This document shows, one piece after another, positions 28,882 to 38,537 of a DNA stretch of 64,000 nt. Source of the DNA: Methylobacterium sp. Leaf99. Its GTDB lineage: Bacteria; Pseudomonadota; Alphaproteobacteria; Rhizobiales; Beijerinckiaceae. The number at the start of each line of letters is the position of its first letter. The stretch's first letter is position 1. Both the position numbers and the translations under genes were made by a program. Under the pieces are notes generated by a model that was not told where the DNA came from, ran no database searches, and saw nothing but the letters and a program-made list of their open reading frames with translations. The DNA lies in contig NZ_LMMU01000009.1 in assembly GCF_001422375.1 (NCBI RefSeq), positions 181-64,180 on the forward strand, in the 5' to 3' direction.

Positions 28882-29991
28882 TCAGGCGAAGTGCTTCGAC
28901 AGCTTCAGCCCCTGCGCCTGATAGTTCGAGCCGGCCCCGGCCCCGTAGAGGGTCGCCGGCACCTCGGCCATGCGCTCGTAGACGAGGCGGCCGACGATCT
29001 GGCCGTCCTCCAGCAGGAACGGCACGTCGCGCGAGCGCACCTCCAGCACGGCCCGCGCCCCCGCCCCGCCGGCCCCGGCGAAGCCGAAGCCCGGATCGAA
29101 GAAGCCGGCGTAATGCACCCGGAACTCGCCGACGAGGGGATCGAACGGCACCATCTCGGCGGCGTGGTCCGGCGGCACCTGCACGGATTCCTTCGAGGCC
29201 AGGATGTAGAACTGGCCCGGATCGAGGATCAGGGCGCCCGAACCGTCCGCGGCCAGCGGCTCCCAGAACTCGGCGGTCCGGTGCGCGCCGGGCCGGTCGA
29301 CGTCGACGAGGCCGGTGTGGCGCTTGGCCCGGTAGCCGATGAGGCCGTCGAACCCGGAGAGATCGATGGAGACGGCGATGCCGCCCTGGAACGACGGGTT
29401 CGCCGCATCGACCAGGGGGGTCCTGCCATGAAGCGCCGCGAGTTCGCCGTCGTTCAGGCGCGGCTCGCCCCGGCGGAAGCGGATCTGCGACAGGCGCGAG
29501 CCCGTGCGGACCTTCACCGGGAAGGTGCGGGGCGAGATCTCGGCGTAGAGCGGGCCGTGATAGCCGGCCTCGACCTGATCGAAGGCCGTGCCCCGGTCGG
29601 TGATGACCCGGGTGAACACGTCGATCCGGCCCGTCGAGCTCTTCGGGTTGGCGCTGGCCGCGAGGTCGCCCGGCAGGGCGAGGTGCTCCTGCAGTTCGGC
29701 GATGTAGACGCAGCCCGTCTCCAGCACCGCGCCCTGCGTCAGGTCCATCTCGTGCAGGACGAAGGCCTGGATGCAGGCCTGGACCGTGCGGGCGCCGGGC
29801 AGAAAGCTGGTGCGGACGCGAAACACCCGGGCGCCGAGGCGCAGGTCGAGGCTCGCCGGCTGGATCTGGTCGGGGGCGTAAGGCGTGTCCGGCCGGATCG
29901 CGCCCGCCTGCGTCAGGGCCGCGATGCCCTGCGCCGCCAGGATGCCCGCGGAGGGGCCCGTCTGCGCATTGGTCTGCATGGCGTCCGGCAT
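28882..29991 (-). CDS. dcd: 2'-deoxycytidine 5'-triphosphate deaminase, double-domain type
   Basis: A 369-residue protein of PF06559, the long dCTP-deaminase form found in Alphaproteobacteria, with two dUTPase-like folds. The first half carries DQIQPASLDLRLG (about 41-53), LPGDLAASANPKSSTGR (about 105-121) and the catalytic region ERTFPVK-like PRTFPVKVR; the second half repeats the pattern with LILDPGQFYILASKESVQVPPDHAAEMVPFD. It deaminates dCTP to dUTP for thymidylate synthesis. The start could be Met1 (29989-29991) or Met5. No close operon partner. Confidence 0.9.
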   Translation of the reverse strand: MPDAMQTNAQTGPSAGILAAQGIAALTQAGAIRPDTPYAPDQIQPASLDLRLGARVFRVRTSFLPGARTVQACIQAFVLHEMDLTQGAVLETGCVYIAELQEHLALPGDLAASANPKSSTGRIDVFTRVITDRGTAFDQVEAGYHGPLYAEISPRTFPVKVRTGSRLSQIRFRRGEPRLNDGELAALHGRTPLVDAANPSFQGGIAVSIDLSGFDGLIGYRAKRHTGLVDVDRPGAHRTAEFWEPLAADGSGALILDPGQFYILASKESVQVPPDHAAEMVPFDPLVGEFRVHYAGFFDPGFGFAGAGGAGARAVLEVRSRDVPFLLEDGQIVGRLVYERMAEVPATLYGAGAGSNYQAQGLKLSKHFA

Positions 29992-30084
29992 CCTTCAGGG
30001 CTTCGCCCGCGCTCGATCGGGCGCCTCGTCGGGTCAGGGTCGCCGGAATTCGCGCCAGTTTCGGACGGAGCGCCTAAGGCCGCG

Positions 30085-30522
30085 TTAAACCTCCGGCTCT
30101 TCGGGCGCCTTCAGGACGATCCGCGCCAGGGCGAGACGGGCGAGGGCTCCCATGGCGACGAGGCCGGCAAGCGCGCTCGCCAGCACGGGGAAGCCCGCCG
30201 GCCAGACGACGAGGCCGAGGCCGAACAGGACCGCACCGAGGCCGGCGCCCGGCCCGAAGGCCAGCACCACCGACGGCATTGCCGACAGGCGCGGCCCCGG
30301 CCCGGCCCGGCGCGCGACCCGGGTTCCGACCGCCCGCGCCAGCCCGTCGAGGACGAGGGCGGCGGCCAGCGCCGCCGCCGCCCAGCCGTTGGAATCCGGG
30401 GCGCGCCAGGCGAAGGCCCCCGCCAGCCCGGCGATGGCGAGGCTGGCCAACAGGCCGCTCCGGGCGAGGAGACCTCGCTTGGCAAGTGGTGCGGGACCAC
30501 GCGAAACGGCCCTGTCGATCAC
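30085..30522 (-). CDS. Hypothetical membrane protein
   Basis: A 145-residue, Ala/Leu/Gly-rich protein with about four hydrophobic segments (about 18-38, 46-62, 82-104, 108-134) and no recognisable motif. The GTG codon at 30520-30522 begins the best frame; a better start cannot be set from the sequence. It has 93 bases to the dcd gene and diverges from apaG. Confidence 0.55.
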   Translation of the reverse strand: MIDRAVSRGPAPLAKRGLLARSGLLASLAIAGLAGAFAWRAPDSNGWAAAALAAALVLDGLARAVGTRVARRAGPGPRLSAMPSVVLAFGPGAGLGAVLFGLGLVVWPAGFPVLASALAGLVAMGALARLALARIVLKAPEEPEV

Positions 30523-30669
30523 GCAGGCTGATCCTCACGTTTGCGCGGGCACCCCCGCATTCACCACGATTGACGCGGTTTTCGCCGGGCCGTACCACGG
30601 CGCCCTGAGCGTGTCGCGATCCTCCGGATCGCGGCCGGGTCAGGCCCGGCCACGGAGGCGTTGAAGGCG

Positions 30670-31062
30670 ATGTACAAGGCTCAGACGCGCGGCATCAGCG
30701 TGACCGTGCAGCCCCGCTTCGTCGAGGAGGAATCCTCCCCCGCCGAGAGCCGCTACTTCTTCGCCTACACCGTGGAGATCGTGAACAACGGCTCCGAGCA
30801 GGTGCAGCTGCGCTCGCGCCACTGGCGCATCGTCGATGGGCGCGGATCGACCCAGGAGGTGCGCGGCGCCGGCGTCGTCGGCAAGCAGCCCGTGCTCGAG
30901 CCCGGCGAGTCGTTCAGCTACACCAGCGGCTGTCCCCTCACCACGCCCGACGGGCTCATGGCCGGCAGCTACACCATGGCGACTCATGCGGGCGAGAGCT
31001 TCGAGGCCGAGATCCCCGCCTTCTCCCTCGACTCGCCCCACGTCCGCCGCAGCGTTCACTAA
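30670..31062 (+). CDS. apaG: Co2+/Mg2+ efflux protein ApaG
   Basis: A 130-residue ApaG with a fibronectin-like beta sandwich. Key stretches are [39 protein letters not shown] and [32 protein letters not shown]. The ATG at 30670 was preferred to the in-frame TTG at 30661 because GGAGG at 30654-30658 is well spaced from it. The family's function (ion homeostasis in enterics) is poorly defined. It starts a four-gene run with argE, speG and a YciI-like protein. Confidence 0.94.
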   Translation: MYKAQTRGISVTVQPRFVEEESSPAESRYFFAYTVEIVNNGSEQVQLRSRHWRIVDGRGSTQEVRGAGVVGKQPVLEPGESFSYTSGCPLTTPDGLMAGSYTMATHAGESFEAEIPAFSLDSPHVRRSVH

Positions 31063-31066
31063 ACCG

Positions 31067-32233
31067 ATGTCCGGCCCGCGCCCCACCACCCTCGATCTGC
31101 TGGCGCGGCTCGTGGCCTTCGACACCGAGAGTTCGAAATCGAACCTCGCCCTCATCGACTTCGTCTGCGGCTACCTAGACGGCCTCAACGTCCCGCACGT
31201 CCGCATCCCCAGCGCGGACGGCGACAAGGCCGCCGTGTTCGCCACCATCGGCCCGATGATCGACGGGGGGATCGTCCTGTCGGGCCACACCGACGTGGTG
31301 CCGGTGACGGGTCAGGCCTGGACCACGGACCCGTTCACCCTGCGCATCGCCGACGGGCGCGCCTATGGCCGCGGCGCCGTCGACATGAAGGGGTTCTGCG
31401 CCCTGGCGCTGGCGGCGATCCCGGATTTCCTCGCCGCCGACCTGGCGCGCCCGATCCACATCCTCCTGTCCTACGACGAGGAGACCACGTGTCTCGGCGT
31501 CGCCGACACCATCGCGCGCTTCGGCGCCGACCTGCCGCGCCCCGGCGCCGTCATCGTCGGCGAGCCCACCGACCTCGAAGTGGCCGACGCCCACAAGAGC
31601 ATCGTCACCTACCTGACCACCGTGCACGGCCACGAGGCGCATTCGGCGAAACCCATGCTCGGCGCCAACGCCGTGATGGCGGCGGCCGACCTCGTGTCGG
31701 AACTGAACCGCATCGCCGACCTCATGATCGCCCGCGGCGACGCCTCCGGCCGGTTCGACCCGCCCGCCACCACGGTGCATGTCGGCACGATTTCCGGCGG
31801 CACGGCGCGCAACATTCTGCCCAAGCTCTGCACCTTCCACTGGGAGTTCCGGGGCCTGCCCGACCTCGACATGGGCGAGATCCCGGCCCTGTTCGCCGCC
31901 AAGGTCGAGACGACCCTGCGCGACCGGCTCAACCGCTACGGCGATTACGGGCGCATCGAGACCCTGGAGGAGGTGGCGGTGCCGGGCCTCGCGCCCGAGC
32001 CGGGCTCGGAGGCCGAGCGCCTCGCCCTGCGGGTGGCCGGGCGCAACCACACCATCTCCGTGCCCTACGCCACGGAGGCCGGGCGCTTCCAGGGGGCGGG
32101 CATCCCGACGGTGGTGTGCGGCCCCGGCTCCATCGACCAGGCCCACCAGCCGGACGAGTACATCACGCTGGCCGCCCTGGAGGCCGGCGAGGCCTTCATG
32201 GCCCGGCTCATCGCGGAATGTGCACGGCCATGA
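31067..32233 (+). CDS. argE: Acetylornithine deacetylase
   Basis: A 388-residue M20-family metallopeptidase that removes the acetyl group from N-acetylornithine in arginine synthesis. Metal ligands are seen in [29 protein letters not shown] and [11 protein letters not shown], and the final His in DQAHQPDEY; the dimerisation domain lies between about 180 and 300. The last four bases of the gene overlap the ATG of the next gene (ATGA), indicating translational coupling. The gene lies 4 bases after apaG. Confidence 0.95.
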   Translation: MSGPRPTTLDLLARLVAFDTESSKSNLALIDFVCGYLDGLNVPHVRIPSADGDKAAVFATIGPMIDGGIVLSGHTDVVPVTGQAWTTDPFTLRIADGRAYGRGAVDMKGFCALALAAIPDFLAADLARPIHILLSYDEETTCLGVADTIARFGADLPRPGAVIVGEPTDLEVADAHKSIVTYLTTVHGHEAHSAKPMLGANAVMAAADLVSELNRIADLMIARGDASGRFDPPATTVHVGTISGGTARNILPKLCTFHWEFRGLPDLDMGEIPALFAAKVETTLRDRLNRYGDYGRIETLEEVAVPGLAPEPGSEAERLALRVAGRNHTISVPYATEAGRFQGAGIPTVVCGPGSIDQAHQPDEYITLAALEAGEAFMARLIAECARP

Positions 32234-32838
32234 CCCAAACCAAGAGCCAAACCAAGGGCACCTTCGTGTCCCGCACCATCGCGGCCGACGGTCCGGTCAA
32301 GCTCCGGCCCCTGGAGCGCGAGGACCTGATGTTCGTGCATCAGCTCAACAACAACGACAGCATCATGCGCTACTGGTTCGAGGAGGCCTACGAGTCCTTC
32401 GCCGAACTGGCGCAGCTCTACGAGCGCAACATCCACAACCAGACCGAGCGGCGCTTCATCATCGCCAATTCCGACGGCGAGCCCGCGGGCCTCGTCGAGC
32501 TCGTGGAGATCAACCACCTCCACAGGCGCTGCGAGTTCCAGATCGCCATCCATCCGGCCTTCCAGGGCCAGGGCTACGCCCCCCGCGCCACGCGCATCGC
32601 CATGGACTACGCCTTCAGCGTGCTCAACATCCACAAGCTCTACCTGCACGTGGACAAGGACAACGCCCGGGCCGTGCGCATCTACGAGCGCTGCGGCTTC
32701 GTGCCGGAGGGCATTCTCAAGGACGAGTTCTTCGTGAACGGCAAGTACCGCGACGCCGTGCGGATGTGCCTGTTCCAGCCGGCCTACCTGGCACGGCGCG
32801 GCAGCGGGGACATCGCCGAGCCGGTGCTCAAGGCCTGA
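32230..32838 (+). CDS. speG: Spermidine/diamine N-acetyltransferase-like GNAT protein
   Basis: A 202-residue GNAT acetyltransferase closest to SpeG, which acetylates spermidine. Recognisable parts: [34 protein letters not shown] at the N-terminus, [41 protein letters not shown] (motif A with the acetyl-CoA pyrophosphate loop QGQGYA), and [35 protein letters not shown] 32230 overlaps the argE stop; an in-frame ATG at 32218 is also possible. The polyamine substrate is inferred from similarity. Confidence 0.9.
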   Translation: MTQTKSQTKGTFVSRTIAADGPVKLRPLEREDLMFVHQLNNNDSIMRYWFEEAYESFAELAQLYERNIHNQTERRFIIANSDGEPAGLVELVEINHLHRRCEFQIAIHPAFQGQGYAPRATRIAMDYAFSVLNIHKLYLHVDKDNARAVRIYERCGFVPEGILKDEFFVNGKYRDAVRMCLFQPAYLARRGSGDIAEPVLKA

Positions 32839-32863
32839 CGGCCCTCCCCCCAGGAGTACGGAC

Positions 32864-33148
32864 ATGATCGTCGTCTCGCTCACCTACCTCAAGAGCGCCG
32901 AGGAGGCCGACCGCCACATGGAGGGCCACATGGCGTGGCTGAAGACGGGCTATGCCGAGCACGGCTTCCTCGCCTCCGGGCGCAAGGTGCCGCGCACCGG
33001 CGGCGTGATCCTCGCCCGCGGCCCGCGCGCCGCGGTCGAGGCCTATCTCGAGAGCGACCCGTTCAAGACGCACGGCATCGCCGATTTCGCGGTGACCGAA
33101 ATCGACGTGACCACGGCCGTCGCGGGACTGGAGGCCCTGAAGGGCTGA
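32864..33148 (+). CDS. YciI-family protein
   Basis: A 94-residue YciI-like protein with a ferredoxin-like fold. The conserved His in HMAWLKTGYAEHGFL and the ARGPRAAVEAYLESDPF segment are typical. A ribosome binding site CCAGGAG precedes the ATG. The family covers enzymes of uncertain substrate (some are dehalogenase- or isomerase-like). Confidence 0.85.
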   Translation: MIVVSLTYLKSAEEADRHMEGHMAWLKTGYAEHGFLASGRKVPRTGGVILARGPRAAVEAYLESDPFKTHGIADFAVTEIDVTTAVAGLEALKG

Positions 33149-33158
33149 GCCTCGTTCC

Positions 33159-34166
33159 TCAGCCGGCCGCGACCTGCGCCTCCACCTCGGCCGGATCGAG
33201 ATCGTAACGCCGCGAGCAGAACTCGCAGGTGATGCCGATGCGGCCGTCGTCGGCGACCATGTCGCGGCGCTCCTGGGGCGAGAACGACACGATCATCGCC
33301 ATCACGCGCTCGGGCGAACACCGGCACTGCTCGCGCACCCCTTGCGCCTCGAACACCCGCACGCCGCGCTCGTGGAACAGGCGGTAGAGCAGGGTCTCGG
33401 ACGACACCGCCGGATCGACGAGCTCGTGATCCTCGATGGTGGAGACGAGGCTGCGCGCCTCGACCCAGGCATCGTCCTCGGGGACACCCTGGGCGTCGAA
33501 ATGGGCGTGGCCCTCCGGGATGTCGCCGGGGGGCAGGTCGGCGAGCCGCGCCCGGTCGACGGATTGCGGCAGGAACTGCACGAGGAGGCCGCCGGCCCGG
33601 TAGGTGGTGGCGCCGTTCGCGAATTCCTCCGCCACGGCAAGGCGGACCTGGGTCGGGATCTGCTCGGACTGGCGGAAATACTGGTGCGCCGCCTCTTCCA
33701 GGCTCTGGCCCTCCAGGGCGACGACGCCCTGGTAGCGGCTGCTCTGCGGCCCCTGGTCGATGGTCATGGCGAGGTGCCCCTGCCCGATGAGGTCGTGGCT
33801 CTTCAGAGGGGTGCTGCCCAGGGCCTGAACCCGCGCGGCGTCGAAGCGGGCCGTGGCGCGGACCCGGTCGGGGGCCTCGAAATCGACGACGATCATCTCG
33901 ACGGGGCCGTCGGTCTTGGTCTGGAGCTGGAACCGGCCCTCGAACTTCAGGGACGACCCGAGGAGCACGGTGAGCGCCGCCGCTTCACCGAGCAGCCGCG
34001 CTACCGCGTCGGGGTAGCCGTGCCGGCGCAGGATGGTGTCGACGGACGGCCCGAGGCGCACCACCCGGCCGCGCACGTCGAGGGCCTCGACGGAGAAGGG
34101 CAGCACCACGTCGTCGTCGCCCTCGATGACGGGGGTCTGAGAAGCGGGTTCGTGTCCGGCAGTCAT
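33159..34166 (-). CDS. hslO: Redox-regulated molecular chaperone Hsp33
   Basis: A 335-residue Hsp33, a holdase chaperone activated by oxidation. The zinc-binding cysteines are in QCRCSP and CEFC near the C-terminus, a C-x-C plus C-x-x-C arrangement, released upon oxidative stress. N-terminal domain contains RVVRLGPSVDTILRRHGYPDAVARLLGEAAALTVLLGSSLKFEGRFQLQTKTDGPV. The ATG at 34164-34166 was selected over one 18 codons upstream because the longer frame adds non-conserved residues. Convergent with the YciI-like gene (10 bases apart). Confidence 0.95.
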   Translation of the reverse strand: MTAGHEPASQTPVIEGDDDVVLPFSVEALDVRGRVVRLGPSVDTILRRHGYPDAVARLLGEAAALTVLLGSSLKFEGRFQLQTKTDGPVEMIVVDFEAPDRVRATARFDAARVQALGSTPLKSHDLIGQGHLAMTIDQGPQSSRYQGVVALEGQSLEEAAHQYFRQSEQIPTQVRLAVAEEFANGATTYRAGGLLVQFLPQSVDRARLADLPPGDIPEGHAHFDAQGVPEDDAWVEARSLVSTIEDHELVDPAVSSETLLYRLFHERGVRVFEAQGVREQCRCSPERVMAMIVSFSPQERRDMVADDGRIGITCEFCSRRYDLDPAEVEAQVAAG

Positions 34167-34335
34167 GGCATCTCCCTTCGGGCGCGACGGATCGGGCCAA
34201 GCGGAATCCCGCGAGCGCATGGGATCGCCGCCCTTCGCTCAGCGCTCCGGTCCATCCGTCGTCTGGCCTCGGCCGTTCATATAGGACGCGATCGCCACCC
34301 GCGCGACGGGGGGCCGTACGTCCCCCGTCGCGCCG

Positions 34336-35283
34336 TCAGAGGGCGCGCAGGCACCACGCCAAAATACCCTTCTGGGCATGCAGGCGGTTCTCGGCCTCGT
34401 CGAAGATCACCGATTGCGGGCCGTCGATGACCTCGGCCGTGACCTCCTCGCCGCGATGGGCCGGCAGGCAGTGCATGAACAGGGCGTCCTTGGCCGCCGC
34501 CGCCATGAGCTTGGCGTTGACCTGATAGGGCGAGAGCAGGTTGTGGCGGTGATGGTCGTCCTCGTCGCCCATGGAGACCCAGCAATCGGTCACCACGACG
34601 TCGGCGCCGTCCACGGCCGCGTAGGCGTCCGTGGTCACGTTGAGGCTGGCGCCCTCGGCCCGCGCCCAGTCGAGGAGGGGCTGCGGGGTCGCCAGTTCCG
34701 GCGGGGCGGCGATGTTCAGGGTGAAGTCGAACCGCGCGGCGGCGTGCACCCAGCTCGCCAGGACGTTGTTGGCGTCGCCCGACCACGCGACGGTGCGGCC
34801 CCGGATCGGCCCGCGATGTTCCTCGAAGGTCAGCACGTCGGCCATGATCTGGCACGGATGCGAGACCTTGGTCAGCGCGTTGATCACCGGCACCTCGGCG
34901 TGTTCGGCCAGCTCCAGCATGAGGTCGTGGTCGAGGATGCGGATCATGATCGCGTCGACGTAGCGCGACAGCACCCGGGCGGTGTCGCCCACGGTCTCGC
35001 CCCGGCCGAGCTGCATCTCGCCGCCCGTCAGCATCAGGGTCTCGCCGCCGAGTTCGCGCATGCCGACATCGAACGAGACGCGGGTGCGGGTGGACGGCCG
35101 GTCGAACACCATCGCCAGGGTCTTGCCGACGAGGGGCCGCTCGGCCGCGACCTCGCCCTTGCGCCGGCGCGCCTTGATGCCGGCCGCGGCGTCCAGCACC
35201 GTGCGAAGCTGCGCGGGGGAAAAGTCCTTGAGGTCGAGGAAGTGGCGCGGGCCGCTCTGGGTCCCGTTGAGGGTCGTGGTCAT
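34336..35283 (-). CDS. argF: Ornithine carbamoyltransferase
   Basis: A 315-residue enzyme making citrulline from ornithine and carbamoyl phosphate. The carbamoyl-phosphate loop STRTR is at residues 64-68, HPCQ is present, and the ornithine-binding loop VSMGDE plus the C-terminal [10 protein letters not shown] with its conserved Cys are visible. It lies 41 bases downstream of argD on the same strand, forming an argDF pair. The upstream ATG at 35281-35283 is the start. Confidence 0.97.
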   Translation of the reverse strand: MTTTLNGTQSGPRHFLDLKDFSPAQLRTVLDAAAGIKARRRKGEVAAERPLVGKTLAMVFDRPSTRTRVSFDVGMRELGGETLMLTGGEMQLGRGETVGDTARVLSRYVDAIMIRILDHDLMLELAEHAEVPVINALTKVSHPCQIMADVLTFEEHRGPIRGRTVAWSGDANNVLASWVHAAARFDFTLNIAAPPELATPQPLLDWARAEGASLNVTTDAYAAVDGADVVVTDCWVSMGDEDDHHRHNLLSPYQVNAKLMAAAAKDALFMHCLPAHRGEEVTAEVIDGPQSVIFDEAENRLHAQKGILAWCLRAL

Positions 35284-35324
35284 GGGTCCGTTCTTCGTCT
35301 GACGGTTCGTCGCGGGGCCGGCCG

Positions 35325-36518
35325 TCACGCGGCCGCTCCCTGGGTCCGGGTCTCGAGGGCGGTGGCCGTCGCGTCGAGGCGCGACACGGCCTCGGCCACG
35401 TCCGCATCGGTGATGATGAGCGGCGGCAGCAGGCGCACGACGTTGTCGCCCGCCGGGATGACGAGGAGGTGCATGTCCCGTGCCGCCGCGGCGAAGTCGG
35501 TGTTGAGCACGCCGAGCTTGAGTCCGAGCATGAGCCCGTCGCCGCGGATTTCCCGGATCACCGTGGGGTGGCGGTCCTGGAGGGCGGCGAGACGCTGCTT
35601 CAGGAGCAGCCCCACCTGTCCGACCCGGTCGAGGAAGCCGTCGGCCAGGACCACGTCGAGCACGGCGTTGCCCACCGCCATGGCCAGCGGATTGCCGCCG
35701 AAGGTGGTGCCGTGGGTGCCGGCCGTCATGCCGCGCGCGGCCTCGGCCGTGGCGAGGCAGACGCCGAGGGGAAAGCCGCCGCCGATGCCCTTGGCCGCGC
35801 TCATGATGTCCGGGGTCACGCCGGACCATTCATGCGCGAACAGCCGGCCCGTGCGCCCGACCCCGGTCTGGACCTCGTCCATGATGAGCAGGAGGCCGTG
35901 CGCGTCGCACAGGGCGCGCAGGGCGCGCAGGTGCTCGTGCGGGATCACCCGCACGCCGCCCTCGCCCTGGATCGGCTCGATCATCAGGGCGGCGGTCTCC
36001 GGGCCGATGGCGGCTTCGAGGGCGTCGAAATCGCCTGTCGGCACCTGATCGAACCCGTCCACCTTCGGACCGAAGCCCTCGATGTACTTGGCCTGTCCGC
36101 CGGCCGCGATGGTGGCGAGCGTCCGCCCGTGGAACGCGCCCTCGAAGGTGATGATCCGGAACCGCTCGGGGTGGCCGCCGACCGCGTGGTACTTGCGCGC
36201 CATCTTGATGGCGGCCTCGTTGGCCTCGGCCCCGGAATTGGCGAAGAACGCCACGTCGGCGAAGGTCGCGTCGACGAGGCGTTGCCCCAGGCGCTCGCCG
36301 TCGGGGATCTCGAACAGGTTCGAGGTGTGCCAGAGCTTCTGCGCCTGGGACGTCAGGGCTTCCACGAGGTGGGGGTGGGCGTGGCCGAGCGCGTTCACCG
36401 CGATGCCGGCGCCGAAATCGAGGTATCGCTCGCCGTCGCGTGCCACGAGCCATGCGCCCTCGCCGCGCTCGAAGGCGATGGGGGCCCGGGCATAGGTCGG
36501 CAGAAGGGCGGATGTCAC
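35325..36518 (-). CDS. argD: Acetylornithine/succinyl-diaminopimelate aminotransferase
   Basis: A 397-residue class III PLP aminotransferase of arginine synthesis. Landmarks: [74 protein letters not shown] and [16 protein letters not shown], where the Lys forms the Schiff base. Start is the GTG at 36516-36518, giving [13 protein letters not shown] as the standard beginning, with GGAG nine bases upstream; the ATG in the longer frame adds 22 unconserved residues. A consensus-like promoter lies about 85 bases upstream. Confidence 0.95.
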   Translation of the reverse strand: MTSALLPTYARAPIAFERGEGAWLVARDGERYLDFGAGIAVNALGHAHPHLVEALTSQAQKLWHTSNLFEIPDGERLGQRLVDATFADVAFFANSGAEANEAAIKMARKYHAVGGHPERFRIITFEGAFHGRTLATIAAGGQAKYIEGFGPKVDGFDQVPTGDFDALEAAIGPETAALMIEPIQGEGGVRVIPHEHLRALRALCDAHGLLLIMDEVQTGVGRTGRLFAHEWSGVTPDIMSAAKGIGGGFPLGVCLATAEAARGMTAGTHGTTFGGNPLAMAVGNAVLDVVLADGFLDRVGQVGLLLKQRLAALQDRHPTVIREIRGDGLMLGLKLGVLNTDFAAAARDMHLLVIPAGDNVVRLLPPLIITDADVAEAVSRLDATATALETRTQGAAA

Positions 36519-36603
36519 GATCCCGACTCCGTGTCTCGCGGCGGCCGAAGGCGGCCGCACCAAATGAAAGTGCCGCCTCGGCAAGGGGGCGGCACGCGCG
36601 CGA

Positions 36604-36631
36604 TTACTAGAGAAAAGCCCAATTCTGTCAA
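36604..36631 (-). promoter_or_regulatory. argDF promoter
   Basis: Minus strand TTGACA (36626-36631), 16-base spacer, TAGTAA (36604-36609); about 85 bases upstream of the argD GTG. Confidence 0.6.
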
Positions 36632-36755
36632 TGACGGGACGGGTTCACACCGCCGACATGACGGCACGCTACACCCGCCGCGGGGATGCCTTGCGTGCCG
36701 CGCGCGGACATGGTCAGAGCGCCCCCACAAGAGTTTCGAAGGAGACGCGACGCGG

Positions 36756-37229
36756 ATGAGCACGGCCAAGGAACGTCTGGAGGCGCTCGGCCTCACCCTG
36801 CCGAAGGCGGCGGCCCCCGTGGCGAACTACGTGCCGTTCGTGCGCACCGGCAATCTCGTGGTGATCTCGGGGCAGATCTGCTTTTCCGCCGACGGCAAGC
36901 TCGACCCGGCCCATCTCGGCAAGCTCGGCGCCGAGGTCTCGGTGGAGAACGGCATCGCCGCCGCGCGCCTGTGCGCCATCAACGTCCTGGCGCAGGTGCA
37001 GGCGGCCGTGGGCGACCTCGACCACGGCGTGGTGCAGTGCGTGCGGCTCGGCGGCTTCATCAACGCGGTGCCGAGCTTTGCCGGCCTCGCCGGCATCATG
37101 AACGGCGCCTCCGACCTCATGGTCGAGATCCTCGGCGACCGGGGCCGCCACGCCCGGGCCACCGTGGGCGTCGCCGAACTCCCCCTCGACGCCGCCGTCG
37201 AGGTCGAGGCGATGTTCGAGGTCAAGTGA
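36756..37229 (+). CDS. RidA-family protein
   Basis: A 157-residue RidA/YER057c/UK114-family protein (DUF1440-like long form). RidA members hydrolyse reactive enamine/imine intermediates; the segment FVRTGNLVVISGQI, VQCVRLGGFINAVPSF and VAELPLDAAVEVEAMFE match the family. A ribosome binding site GAAGGAG is 9 bases upstream. The gene overlaps the next by the four bases GTGA, so it is coupled to a glycerophosphodiesterase. It diverges from argD, which makes PLP-enzyme imine chemistry a fair context. Confidence 0.92.
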   Translation: MSTAKERLEALGLTLPKAAAPVANYVPFVRTGNLVVISGQICFSADGKLDPAHLGKLGAEVSVENGIAAARLCAINVLAQVQAAVGDLDHGVVQCVRLGGFINAVPSFAGLAGIMNGASDLMVEILGDRGRHARATVGVAELPLDAAVEVEAMFEVK

Positions 37230-37978
37230 GCGTCAACGCACCGGCCTGGCTCACCGCCCGGCCCATCGCCCATCGCGGCCTGCACGACCGGGCGGCCGGC
37301 GTGCCGGAGAACACGGTCGCGGCGGCCGAGGCCGCGATTCGTGGCGGCTACGCCATCGAGTGCGACGTGCAGCGCAGCGCCGACGGCGAGGCGATGGTCT
37401 TTCACGATGCCGGGCTCGGGCGCCTGACCGGGGTGTCCGACCCGGTGGACAGCCTCACGGCGGCTGCCCTGTCCGATCTCGCCGTGGCCGGATCGCCCGA
37501 ACGCATCCCGACCCTGCCCGACTTCCTTGCCGCCATCGCCGGACGCACGCCCCTCGTGATCGAGGTGAAGTCGCACTACGCGGGAGACCTGCGCCTCATG
37601 GAGCGCGTCGCCGAACTCGCCCTCGCCTATGACGGCCCCGTGGCGGTCAAGTCGTTCGACCCGCACCTCGTGACCGCCCTGCGCGACCTCGCCCCAACCA
37701 TTCCGCGCGGCATCGTCGGCGAGACCCGCCAGGACGACCCGGCCTACGCCGCCCTGCCCCCGAGCCTGCGCCGCTCGCTGTCGGACCTGCTGCATTTCGA
37801 CGAGACCGCGCCGGACTTCCTGTCGTGGCGCGTGGACGACCTGCCCTGCGCGCCGGTCCATCTCTGCCGGCTGCTCGGCGCGCGTCCGGTCATGACCTGG
37901 ACCGTGCGCAATCCGGACCAGCGCCGCCATGCCGAAGCGCATGCCGACCAGATGGTGTTCGAGGGGTTTATCCCCTGA
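37226..37978 (+). CDS. ugpQ: Glycerophosphodiester phosphodiesterase
   Basis: A 250-residue cytoplasmic GDPD with the family's catalytic core: PIAHRGLHDRAAGVPENTVAAAEAAIRGGYAIECDVQRSADGEAMVFHDAGLGRLTG, containing HRG, EN and the E-x-D metal ligands. It hydrolyses glycerophosphodiesters to glycerol 3-phosphate. Later VIEVKSHYAGD and VMTWTVRNPDQRR complete the barrel. Start GTG at 37226 overlaps the RidA stop. Confidence 0.93.
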   Translation: MSVNAPAWLTARPIAHRGLHDRAAGVPENTVAAAEAAIRGGYAIECDVQRSADGEAMVFHDAGLGRLTGVSDPVDSLTAAALSDLAVAGSPERIPTLPDFLAAIAGRTPLVIEVKSHYAGDLRLMERVAELALAYDGPVAVKSFDPHLVTALRDLAPTIPRGIVGETRQDDPAYAALPPSLRRSLSDLLHFDETAPDFLSWRVDDLPCAPVHLCRLLGARPVMTWTVRNPDQRRHAEAHADQMVFEGFIP

Positions 37979-37998
37979 GAAATCCTCGCCCTGGCGGC

Positions 37999-38406
37999 CT
38001 ACTTCGCCAGGGGCTTCAGTCCCTCGAGGAAGGCAGAAACCTCGCGGCGATTCCACGATGCCCCGTTGTTCCAAAAGTCGAGCAGGGCAACGTGGTTGAG
38101 GCGCACCCACGCGATCACGCGCGGAAGCGCGACACGCGAAAGGGTGACGGGTAGAAAGTCGTCGCGGGGCTGCGGGTCCGGGCCGATGGAGACGATGAGG
38201 CAGGGCAGGGTCCTGCCCGCCCTATCGGGATACCACTTTACCCGAGGGCCATGCGCGCCCAGTGCCGTCGAGATGAAGATCGTGCCAGGAATGTTGGTGT
38301 CCTGTTCGTCGAGATTGGCCATCTCGATCAGGACGTCTTGGGCAAAATCGTCCGGCGGCGTGCGGGACGGATGCGTCTGCCCGGCATGAACGTTCATCAG
38401 TCCCAT
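37999..38406 (-). CDS. Hypothetical protein
   Basis: A 135-residue soluble protein without a recognised family. Its middle part PGTIFISTALGAHGPRVKWYPDRAGRTLPCLIVSI is followed by a conserved-looking SRVALPRVIAWVRLNHVALLDFWNNGASWNRREVSAFLEGL, a mixed alpha/beta pattern. The ATG at 38404-38406 has AAGGGG seven bases upstream. Convergent with the GDPD gene. Confidence 0.65.
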   Translation of the reverse strand: MGLMNVHAGQTHPSRTPPDDFAQDVLIEMANLDEQDTNIPGTIFISTALGAHGPRVKWYPDRAGRTLPCLIVSIGPDPQPRDDFLPVTLSRVALPRVIAWVRLNHVALLDFWNNGASWNRREVSAFLEGLKPLAK

Positions 38407-38537
38407 CGTTTGCCCCTTCCGAAGGGAAGTTCCGCGTGATCTTGAGCTTGCGGGGCCGTCCTGGCAACCGGCCTGCGACGGTGCCGGCCCCGCTCCGCCC
38501 TTGGCCCCTCCGCCGGCGGGGCCTAGATTGCCTCCTC

